A stretch of 64,000 nt of DNA from Rhynchopus sp. YZ270_cl-10 (Eukaryota > Euglenozoa > Diplonemea > Diplonemida > Diplonemidae). How positions within the stretch are numbered: position 1 is the first letter of the stretch; each line of letters opens with the position of its first letter. The translations under genes were made by a program, and so were the position numbers. The DNA lies in assembly GCA_964035575.1 (NCBI GenBank), contig OZ037841.1:1-64000 (forward strand), given 5' to 3'. Below the pieces are notes generated by a model that saw nothing but the letters and a program-made list of their open reading frames with translations, made no database searches and had not been told where the DNA came from. Positions 1-9,426 of this stretch are shown piece by piece.

Positions 1-160
1 CCCATACCCCATACCCCATACCCCATACCCCATACCCCATACCCCATACCCCATACCCCATACCCCATACCCCATACCCCATACCCCATACCCCATACCC
101 CATACCCCATACCCCATACCCCATACCCCATACCCCATACCCCATACCCCATACCCCATA
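1..160. repeat. (CCCCATA)n heptamer array, telomere-like
   Basis: About 23 perfect copies of the 7-mer CCCCATA (TATGGGG on the other strand) start at base 1 and stop abruptly at 160. The C-rich strand reads 5' to 3' from the left edge, which is the orientation a telomere would have at a left chromosome end. TATGGGG is not a standard telomere repeat that I know, so this may equally be a minisatellite at a contig edge. Confidence 0.9.
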
Positions 161-1189
161 TCTTTATCGGGTTTGTGGTAGACTTAAGAGCAGATTTGAG
201 ATGTTCACACGCAGTCAAACAGTAATTTTGCCCTATTTAGCAATATTATGACGATTAAGACCCTGTCTGATGGGACTGCGTTTAGGAAGCACTATTTGCG
301 TTGGTTGCGTTCCGTTGTGTTCAGGCGGGTTTGCCGTTGCGTTGCGTTGGCTGTGTTAAGATAGATTACGCTGTGTAAGCACTTCTGGCTTAGTTACGTT
401 GCGTTCAGGTAGTTGCGTTCATATCAGCTGCGTTTTGCTGGTTCCGTTCAGAGCGGGTTTGTGTACATAACTACGATAAAAATCAAGTGGTAAGGCTTAC
501 TACTAGCAAGGGTAAATTTCAACCAGTCCGGGTCAGTGTTTGTGTTTAGTTACGTGCACTGAGTTCAGCTCAGATTGGTTACTGTGGTTGCGTTGTGCTG
601 GTTCCGTGTGTTCGGCGGTCGTTCAGATCGGTGTTCTAATCTAAACGGAACTATGTATTACCTTCGTACATACAGGAATTCATTCAGATTGGTTCTGTGC
701 GTTCGTATTAGTCTACTCAATTCTATTGTTGTATTGTGCTGGTTCCGGTTATGTTAAGTTGCTTTGCAAATTTGATCTATGTGATCTATATGATGTTCGT
801 TTGCGTCCATCAAAGTCCCAAAAATGTCCAAATCGGTTTCTGGTTTCTGGTTTCTCTTTGTTTTGAGTTTCCTGTTAAAAGGCTACCAGTTCCAACCCAG
901 TTGCTCAATACCTGTACAACAATATTGGTAATGAACTTGCTAATGATTTCAGTCATTACGAAAATATACACTTCTTCTCCATATTTCACACTTCAGAATA
1001 CCTCCATCACACTCCCATGTCTGATGATCACTTTGGAAACTAGCAGAACATAACACCAACCGCCTTTCTACACCACAATAACATGCATACCCATGGTTGC
1101 TCACCCACCCAAAGGTCAAGTATCATAAAAGTAGACCAGTCTTCTATCAGCCACACCAGCTGGATAACGATGGTTGCTCACTTCTCGTG
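161..1189. other. Gene-free segment rich in TTGCGTT motifs
   Basis: No supportable gene. From 295 to 445 the motif TTGCGTT/GTTGCGTT recurs many times at irregular spacing. The last roughly 35 bases (1156-1189) match 59128-59162 almost exactly, and in both places they directly precede a GCGGGTTT array. This marks the segment as the end of the same element type as the D units at the right of the window. Confidence 0.6.
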
Positions 1190-1372
1190 CGGGTTTACGG
1201 GTTTGCGGGTTTGCGGGTTTGCGGGTTTGCGGGTTTGCGGGTTTGCGGGTTTGCGGGTTTGCGGGTTTGCGGGTTTGCGGGTTTACGGGTTTGCGGGTTT
1301 GCGGGTTTGCGGGTTTGCGGGTTTGCGGGTTTGCGGGTTTGCGGGTTTGCGGGTTTGCGGGTTTGCGGGTTT
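1190..1372 (+). repeat. GCGGGTTT octamer array 1 (about 23 units)
   Basis: Tandem 8-mer GCGGGTTT with occasional GCGGGTTTAC variants. It is followed directly by CTAGTTATTACGG, the terminus shared by the Helitron units. Long open frames across it exist only because the octamer has no stop in any of the six frames. Confidence 0.98.
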
Positions 1373-1930
1373 CTAGTTATTACGGGTTTGAGGGGTACAA
1401 AATGGCGACGCTGCAGGATTGCTGGATCGCGTGGTCCCAGTATTTCTGATAATACACTCCGGTAGATTGGGGCCCAAAAACGACGTAATGTACTGGGTTT
1501 GGATGTTAGCATTTTCTGAAGATACCTAAAATGGGTGCGGCATTTCACGGCTATTTTTGTGAAGGAATTGACGATATTTTGTGGTTCTAAGGTGTGTGTA
1601 TTGTATGTGACGAAAATTTCAAAATGTGACATAAGTATGAAATATGGCCAGTATGCCCATAAAATGAGGCCATTGCAACCCTGGAGGACCACATTGGACA
1701 TATTGGGCCAAATTTAGGTGTGTAAGTGTATCGGCTTTAAAATATTTTTTTTCGTGATTTTTGGGGTCATTTTTTGGCTGGGAAAATTGGGCCACATTTA
1801 ACCACAACTACTCAAAACATCAAATCTGTGGCTTTAATGGACTGATTGGGCGTTTTTATGACCTGGACATGGGGGTCAGATACCATTTTAGACATGTTAA
1901 AAATTGGTCAGAAGACCCTGAGAGAAGAAC

Positions 1931-1949
1931 CAAGGTCAAATTGACCTTG
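1931..1949. other. 19-bp interrupted palindrome
   Basis: CAAGGTCAAATTGACCTTG: nine-base arms around a single central A. The same perfect palindrome sits at the equivalent place in the other units: 7248-7266, 18275-18293, 20067-20085, 22446-22464, 32786-32804 and 40866-40884. Conservation in both 3'-end families suggests a binding site or cruciform/hairpin element of the transposon. Confidence 0.85.
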
Positions 1950-2039
1950 AGTACTGGGTCAAATTTGTGTGGGAAAAATGCCCAGTACATAATTGTTGAT
2001 GCGCAAAAGTGCAAAATTCCTTCAGCAATGGCTTCATAT

Positions 2040-4035
2040 GACATTTCCATAACCTGGACATGGGGGTCAGACTCCACTTTTGACCACCTAAAATTTGGTC
2101 ATACACATGTATGAGACCCCAAAAACCAGGATTTTGACCAAAAAATTTTTCCCAGCAATTTTTGCCTACAAAAAATCGAAAAAAAAATTTTTTGATTTTG
2201 GCTCTCCGGAGTCTGTGCGTGCTGTGGTGGGGTCAATTTGCGCTGAGAAATGGGTATTTTTGACCTAAAATGCATGTATCAGTTTTTACATGATTTTTGG
2301 TGTTTTTGGGTTTTAGGTGGGTTTTTTGGTCAGTACCTAATTTCTGATGCTCAAAAGTACAAAATTCCTTCGGCAATGGCTTCATAGGACATTTCCATAA
2401 CCTGGACATGGGGGTCAGACTCCACTTTTGACCACCTGAAATTTGGTCATACACATGTATGAGACCCAAAAACCAGGATTTTTGACCAAAAAATATTTTC
2501 CCACCAATTTTTGCCTACAAAAAATCGAAAAAAAAAAAATTTGATTTTGGCTCTCCGGAGTCTGTGCGTGCAGTGATGGGGTCAATTTGCGCTGAGAAAT
2601 GGGTATTTTTGACCTAAAATGCATGTATCAGTTTTTACATGATTTTTGGTGTTTTGGGGGTTTTAGGTGGGTTTTTTGGTCAGTACATAATGTGCAATGC
2701 TCAAAAGTACAAAATTCCTTCGACAATCGCTTCATAGGACATTTCCATAACCTGAACATGGGGGTCAGACACCACATTAGAGCAGCTAAAATTTGGTCAT
2801 ACACACGTATGAGACCCCAAAAACCAGGATTTTGACCAAAAAATTTTTCCCAGCAATTTTTGCCTACAAAAAATCGAAAAAAAAAATTTTTGATTTTGGC
2901 TCTCCGGAGTCTGTGCGTGCAGTGATGGGGTCAATTTGCGCTGAGAAATGGGTATTTTTGACCTAAAATGCATGTATCAGTTTTTACATGATTTTTGGTG
3001 TTTTTGGGGTTTTAGGTGGGTTTTTTGGTCAGTACCTAATTTCTGATGCTCAAAAGTACAAAATTCCTTCGACAATCGCTTCATAGGACATTTCCATAAC
3101 CTGGACATGGGGGTCAGACTCAACTTTTGACCACCTAAAATTTGGTAATACACATGTATGAGACCCCAAAAACCAGGATTTTGACCAAAAAATTTTTCCC
3201 AGCAATTTTTGCCTACAAAAAATCGAAAAAAAATATTTTTGATTTTGGGTCTCCGGAGTCTGTGTGTGCTGTGATGGGGTCAATTTGCGCTGAGAAATGG
3301 GTATTTTTGACCTAAAATGCATGTATCAGTTTTTACATGATTTTTGGTGTTTTGGGGGTTTTAGGTGGGTTTTTTGGTCAGTACATAATGTGCAATGCTC
3401 AAAAGTACAAAATTCCTTCGACAATCGCTTCATAGGACATTTCCATAACCTGAACATGGGGGTCAGACACCACATTAGAGCAGCTAAAATTTGGTCATAC
3501 ACACGTATGAGACCCCAAAAACCAGGATTTTGACCAAAAAATTTTTCCCAGCAATTTTTGCCTACAAAAAATCGAAAAAAAAAATTTTTGATTTTGGCTC
3601 TCCGGAGTCTGTGTGTGCTGTGATGGGGTCAATTTGCGCTGAGAAATGGGTATTTTTGACCTAAAATTCATGTTTCAGTTTTTACATGTTTTTTGGTGTT
3701 TTTGGGGTATTGTGTGGGTTTTTTGGTCAGTACATAATGTGCAATGCTCAAAAGTACCAAATTCCTTCGCAATGGCTTCATAGGACATTTCCATAACCTG
3801 GACATGGGGGTCAGACACCACTTTTGACCACCTGAAAATTGGTCATACACATGTATGATACCCCAAAAACCAGGATTTTTGACCAAAAAATTTTCCAAGC
3901 AATTTTTGCCTACAAAAAATCAAAAAAAAAAAATTTTGATTTTGGGTCTCTGGAGTCTGTGCGTGCTGTGGTGGGGTCAATTTGCACTGAGAAATGGGTA
4001 TTTTTGACTTAAAATGCATGTATCAGTTTTTACAT
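2040..4035 (-). repeat. Tandem 348-350-bp repeat, six copies
   Basis: The block containing GGACATGGGGGTCAGACTCC, the CTCCGGAG palindrome and the phrase AATGCATGTATCAG recurs with period 348-350 bp. Equivalent points are at 2047, 2395, 2745, 3094, 3443 and 3791. Single or double copies occur in the 3' regions of all other units; B2 has two, near 22.5 and 22.9 kb. Copies differ by a few percent and none encodes a conserved protein. Confidence 0.9.
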
Positions 4036-4339
4036 GATTTTAGAAAACAGAAAACCACCATATTTTTGACATTGATGACAGGCTTCCCAGCACAAGTCAG
4101 TATTTAGAACAGTGTCGTTGTTCATTGGAAGCACAACGATTATCGCTTGCCACACAACTTTGTCAAACATGGGAAGTCTCAAAATAAACGTGCCTTCCTT
4201 ACGTTAAGATGTGTGGAAAATAGCCAAGCACACAAGTACCATTATTTTGACACTGGTAGCAGTCTTCCCCGGAGATGATAGTAAATAACATTGTGCAAAC
4301 TGTGCAAACTTTCTTATAGTCATGCAAACCTGAAAAATT

Positions 4340-4831
4340 AATAGCGGCGGAGCAACCACACCACAACCAGACAAGCTTGCTACATGTTGGCGAGCTTTCT
4401 TATCCCTGTGAGTAATTTTGCGGCGGATCCAAACAGCTTAACAACCACAGTCTCTTATGTGTCAATATTAGCGGCGGAGCAAAATATCCTTCCTTAAACA
4501 CACTGCTAAACTGCTAAATTTAGCAGTTTTTGTCCAAATATTTAGTGGGTAAATCCTGCTACATTTCAGTGACCTTTTCTGATAATCTTTTACTGTATCA
4601 GTCATGTCAGCAGCATGTATCAATAATTCGCGGCGTAGCAACGTGCCTCAAAACTACATCCTCCCTCATTTTTTCGACTTTTCCGTGTCATTTCAGGTTT
4701 TCTATGAATGAATAGGCACATCATTTCTGCATTTGCTGAATGATACTAATCTTTTCAACATTAATTCGCGGCGGAGCCATATACCTCACAACCACACCAT
4801 CCTGCCACATTTTAGCGAGCTTTCTTCTAGT
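4340..4831. repeat. GCGGCGGAGCAA motif cluster at 5' end of A0
   Basis: The 12-mer GCGGCGGAGCAA, or a close variant, occurs near 4344, 4422, 4468, 4630 and 4767. A roughly 65-bp module that starts with it and runs through CACAACCACACC to GCGAGCTTTCTT is present at 4343-4405 and again at 4765-4828. The second copy is the boundary that precedes the octamer array. The same terminal module precedes the arrays at 17669, 19493, 21872, 32180 and 51041. Confidence 0.7.
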
Positions 4832-6689
4832 GCGGGTTTGCGGGTTTGCGGGTTTGCGGGTTTGCGGGTTTGCGGGTTTGCGGGTTTGCGGGTTTGCGGG
4901 TTTGCGGGTTTGCGGGTTTGCGGGTTTGCGGGTTTGCGGGTTTGCGGGTTTGCGGGTTTGCGGGTTTGCGGGTTTGCGGGTTTGCGGGTTTGCGGGTTTG
5001 CGGGTTTGCGGGTTTGCGGGTTTGCGGGTTTGCGGGTTTGCGGGTTTGCGGGTTTGCGGGTTTGCGGGTTTGCGGGTTTGCGGGTTTACGGGTTTGCGGG
5101 TTTGCGGGTTTGCGGGTTTGCGGGTTTGCGGGTTTGCGGGTTTGCGGGTTTACGGGTTTGCGGGTTTGCGGGTTTGCGGGTTTGCGGGTTTGCGGGTTTG
5201 CGGGTTTGCGGGTTTGCGGGTTTGCGGGTTTGCGGGTTTGCGGGTTTGCGGGTTTGCGGGTTTGCGGGTTTGCGGGTTTGCGGGTTTGCGGGTTTACGGG
5301 TTTACGGGTTTGCGGGTTTGCGGGTTTGCGGGTTTGCGGGTTTGCGGGTTTGCGGGTTTGCGGGTTTGCGGGTTTGCGGGTTTACGGGTTTGCGGGTTTG
5401 CGGGTTTGCGGGTTTGCGGGTTTGCGGGTTTGCGGGTTTGCGGGTTTGCGGGTTTGCGGGTTTGCGGGTTTGCGGGTTTGCGGGTTTGCGGGTTTGCGGG
5501 TTTGCGGGTTTGCGGGTTTGCGGGTTTGCGGGTTTGCGGGTTTGCGGGTTTGCGGGTTTGCGGGTTTGCGGGTTTGCGGGTTTGCGGGTTTGCGGGTTTG
5601 CGGGTTTGCGGGTTTGCGGGTTTGCGGGTTTGCGGGTTTGCGGGGTTTGCGGGTTTGCGGGTTTGCGGGTTTGCGGGTTTGCGGGTTTGCGGGTTTGCGG
5701 GTTTGCGGGTTTGCGGGTTTGCGGGTTTGCGGGTTGCGGGTTTGCGGGTTTGCGGGTTTGCGGGTTTGCGGGTTTGCGGGTTTGCGGGTTTGCGGGTTTG
5801 CGGGTTTGCGGGTTTGCGGGTTTGCGGGGTTTGCGGGTTTGCGGGTTTGCGGGTTTGCGGGTTTGCGGGTTTGCGGGTTTGCGGGTTTGCGGGTTTGCGG
5901 GTTTGCGGGTTTGCGGGTTTGCGGGTTTGCGGGTTTGCGGGTTTGCGGGTTTGCGGGTTTGCGGGTTTGCGGGTTTGCGGGTTTGCGGGTTTGCGGGTTT
6001 GCGGGTTTGCGGGTTTGCGGGTTTGCGGGTTTGCGGGTTTGCGGGTTTGCGGGTTTGCGGGTTTGCGGGTTTGCGGGTTTGCGGGTTTGCGGGTTTGCGG
6101 GTTTGCGGGTTTGCGGGTTTGCGGGTTTGCGGGTTTGCGGGTTTGCGGGTTTGCGGGTTTACGAGTTTGCGGGTTTGCGGGTTTGCGGGTTTGCGGGTTT
6201 GCGGGTTTGCGGGTTTGCGGGTTTGCGGGTTTGCGGGTTTGCGGGTTTGCGGGTTTGCGGGTTTGTGGGGTTTGCGGGTTTGCGGGTTTGCGGGTTTACG
6301 GGTTTGCGGGTTTGCGGGTTTGCGGGTTTGCGGGTTTGCGGGTTTGCGGGTTTGCGGGTTTGCGGGTTTGCGGGTTTGCGGGTTTACGGGTTTGCGGGTT
6401 TGCGGGTTTGCGGGTTTGCGGGTTTGCGGGTTTGCGGGTTTGCGGGTTTGCGGGTTTGCGGGTTTGCGGGTTTGCGGGTTTGCGGGTTTGCGGGTTTGCG
6501 GGTTTGCGGGTTTGCGGGTTTGCGGGTTTGCGGGTTTGCGGGTTTGCGGGTTTGCGGGGTTTACGGGTTTGCGGGTTTGCGGGTTTGCGGGTTTGCGGGT
6601 TTGCGGGTTTGCGGGTTTGCGGGTTTGCGGGTTTGCGGGTTTGCGGGTTGCGGGTTTGCGGGTTTGCGGGTTTGCGGGTTTGCGGGTTT
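4832..6689 (+). repeat. GCGGGTTT octamer array 2 (about 232 units)
   Basis: This 1.86-kb array is the longest expansion of the octamer in the window. It carries sparse variants (GCGGGTTTAC, GCGGGGTTT, GGGTTGCGG). Left flank TTCTAGT and right flank CTAGTTATTACGG are the same as at the two-unit and six-unit arrays elsewhere, so this is an expansion of a shared junction, not a separate locus. Confidence 0.98.
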
Positions 6690-8046
6690 CTAGTTATTAC
6701 GGGTTTGAGGGGTACAAAATGGCGACGCTGCAGGATTGCTGGATCGCGTGGTCCCAGTATTTCTGATAATACACTCCGGTAGACTGGGGCCCAAAAACGA
6801 CGTAATGTACTGGGTTTGGATGTTAGCATTTTCTGAAGATACCTAAAATGGGTGCGGCATTTCACGGCTATTTTTGTGAAGGAATTGACGATATTTTGTG
6901 GTTCTAAGGTGTGTGTATTGTATGTGACGAAAATTTCAAAATGTGACATAAGTATGAAATATGGCCAGTATGCCCATAAAATGAGGCCATTGCAACCCTG
7001 GAGGACCACATTGGACATATTGGGCCAAATTTAGGTGTGTAAGTGTATCGGCTTTAAAATATTTTTTTTCGTGATTTTTGGGGTCATTTTTTGGCTGGGA
7101 AAATTGGGCCACATTTAACCACAACTACTCAAAACATCAAATCTGTGGCTTTAATGGACTGATTGGGCGTTTTTATGACCTGGACATGGGGGTCAGATAC
7201 CATTTTAGACATGTTAAAAATTGGTCAGAAGACCCTGAGAGAAGAACCAAGGTCAAATTGACCTTGAGTACTGGGTCAAATTTGTGTGGGAAAAATGCCC
7301 AGTACATAATTGTTGATGCGCAAAAGTGCAAAATTCCTTCAGCAATGGCTTCATATGACATTTCCATAACCTGGACATGGGGGTCAGACTCCACTTTTGA
7401 CCACCTAAAATTTGGTCATACACATGTATGAGACCCCAAAAACCAGGATTTTGACCAAAAAATTTTTCCCAGCAATTTTTGCCTACAAAAAATCGAAAAA
7501 AAAATTTTTTGATTTTGGCTCTCCGGAGTCTGTGCGTGCTGTGGTGGGGTCAATTTGCGCTGAGAAATGGGTATTTTTGACCTAAAATGCATGGATCAGT
7601 TTTTTCATGATTTTTGGTGTTTTTGGTGTTTTGTGTGGGTTTTTTGGTCAGTACATAGTGTGCAGTGATCAAAAGTGCAAAGTTCCTTCGTCAATGGCTT
7701 CACAGGAAATTTTTATGACCGGGACATGGGGGTCAGACTCCACTTTTGACCACCTAAAATTTGGTCATACACACGTGTGAGACCGCAAAAACCAGGATTT
7801 TGACCAAAAAAATTTTCCCAGGTACATAATCTGTGCACTGATCAAGATTACAAAATTCATTTGTATGGATGAATTGAATATCAGGTATGTGTAGGTTTCT
7901 GTGTGGGAAGTGGTGGTGATGAGGATAGGAAAAAAGAAACAGTAAAAGTGCGTGAGCTATTCAGTCATTTTGTGTGTTTTTTCTTTTTCTTTTTCTTTTT
8001 CCTTTTCTCATTTTTGATCTTTTTATTTTTATGGCATGACAATACT

Positions 8047-8078
8047 CTCACCCGCCAAAGTGAGCGCCTTCTTCAAGG
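8047..8078. other. Conserved double stem-loop downstream of OTU
   Basis: CTCAC, an 8-base loop and GTGAG are followed two bases later by CCTT-CTTC-AAGG. The stems are identical in all six units that have this region: 8047, 18803, 20597, 23325, 33314 and 41665. The first loop differs between families A and B. It lies a few hundred bases beyond the OTU stop codon on the minus strand and could act in RNA 3'-end formation or rolling-circle termination. Confidence 0.6.
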
Positions 8079-8640
8079 TGTAGTCTTTTTTTAAAGCTAT
8101 GTTTTAACCTCTTCCGCAAACCCGAAAACCCGCAAACCCTATATTTCCTTATTTTTTTTAATCCAAGACAAAAATATTTTCTTCATCACAAGAGAGTATC
8201 TCCGGCTGGGAAGAAAAAAACAACAAAAACTGCTGATCAAACCGGTCAAAAAGTCTCTGTAAAAATAAAAACTGCTACAATTTCCAAACTAATTGATTTT
8301 TTTTAAAACTAAACGAACTCCACAAAAACAGTTTAAAAAAACAGTGAAACAGAAACAAAAATAAAATCCTTTTTTTTTAGATGGGCTAAGCTTACCCAGT
8401 TTTTTTTTTCTCATATTTTTTTTCAATCCAATGAACATGTTCAAACAAATATTTCTTCATCACAAGAGATTTAATCTGATTCTCTCCGGCTGGGAAGAAA
8501 AAAAAAATAAAAATAAAAATAAAAGTCTTTTACAGTAATTTACTGTAAAGAAAAAAAGGAAAAAATTTTTTTAGTCAAGATCACCCGGTTGAAAGTCAGA
8601 AAGGTGATTGTCTGGAAATGTGGGGTAAATTAGGGCTTTT

Positions 8641-9383
8641 TTATGTTAGGGCTTTTTTATGTGCTTTCAGTACATTTTCTGGAGTTCCTGTACCAATGTT
8701 GAAGTGGGGAGGTTGATAAGTTTGCACTATCAGCAGTCTCTTTTCTGATGGTATTTGCATAAGAACATCTTCAGGAGATTGCCCCTTTGGCAAAAAATGA
8801 AAGCAAGAATATCCTTCTGTCTCATAGGTCCTAGAAGTGACTACTGTGATAAGAGACCTAAGCATGAGAGACATCAGTGCTACTTCTACCTCCTGCGCAT
8901 AACTGTCATCGGCATTATTTGTGACGCGTTGAAGAAGGTCATCAAAGTTCCTGTTTTGTTTACAGGTGTGGTAGAAAAGTTTAGGTTTGCGGGTTTGCGG
9001 GTTTGCACAAATACAAATGCTACATACCTTTTTTTTTTCTCTTCATCATCAAAAAGTAAGGGATGCTCCTGGATCATAATCTCATTCCTGAGCAAGAACT
9101 CTGCAAATCTTCTGCGTAGAGCATGACCATCATTTCTTTTTCCAGTGAGGAGCTGCTGTATGGCGTGATAGAAACACGTTCCATCACCAGTAACGTCAAT
9201 TTGTCCGAGGTTGAACCTGCTCAGAACATGTTGAATATTATTCTCATTGTTCCTGTAAAATATTGGTAATGGTTTTAAAGTTGTTGACCACGAAAAAAAC
9301 ATACCTATTTTTTTCAGAAACTGTAGTTGTTACATTTTTTTGTGGATGAGAAGCTTCTGGAACGTTGTTGTGGATATATTCCC
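8641..9383 (-). CDS. OTU protease exons of A1, truncated C-terminus
   Basis: These are the 3' exons of the family-A Rep-helicase gene, about 9382-9305, 9252-9028 and 8950-8641. They carry the OTU cysteine-protease core: the catalytic GDGTCFYHA motif is in the middle exon and the His-containing PPHFNIGTGT motif in the last. Splice sites are GTATGT donors and CAG acceptors, all phase 2. Compared with unit C, a roughly 16-bp tandem duplication near 8640-8670 shifts the frame and replaces the last roughly 18 residues. The middle/last intron carries two copies of the GCGGGTTT octamer near 8985-9006. OTU enzymes cleave ubiquitin-type linkages; its role in transposition is not known. Confidence 0.75.
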
Positions 9384-9426
9384 TGTATAAATTGTAGTGT
9401 ATTATTTAATTAAAAATGTACAATAA

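Larger units (their letters stand above)
1373..4831 (-). mobile_element. Non-autonomous Helitron unit A0
   Basis: This 3.46-kb unit lies between two octamer arrays. On the minus strand its 3' end (1373 to about 2290) is nearly identical to the 3' end of units A1 (from 6690) and C (from 40405). Its 5' end (about 4573-4831) is nearly identical to the 5' ends of B1 and B3 instead. It carries no Rep, helicase or OTU coding sequence. The interior is a six-copy tandem repeat plus about 800 bp of non-coding sequence. It is best read as a non-autonomous derivative mobilised by enzymes of the complete copies. Confidence 0.75.

Noticed and set aside
1761-2114. 117-residue plus-strand ORF repeated at 7078 and 40696
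   Set aside because: Repeated only because the element is repeated. It overlaps the palindrome and tandem repeats, has no domain, and the matching family-B region is not open in the same frame.
1190-6689. CRISPR array
   Set aside because: Units are contiguous 8-mers without spacers, in a eukaryotic transposon context with introns; no cas genes.
4733-6782. 615-680-residue Gly/Leu/Arg/Val/Cys/Phe repeat proteins in three frames
   Set aside because: The octamer has no stop codon in any frame, so all frames stay open through the array. The protein is a by-product of the DNA repeat, with no conserved start.
7903-8094. Small Phe-rich ORF near the 3' region (also at 41521)
   Set aside because: Translation of a pyrimidine tract and the stem-loop box; no conserved codon pattern.
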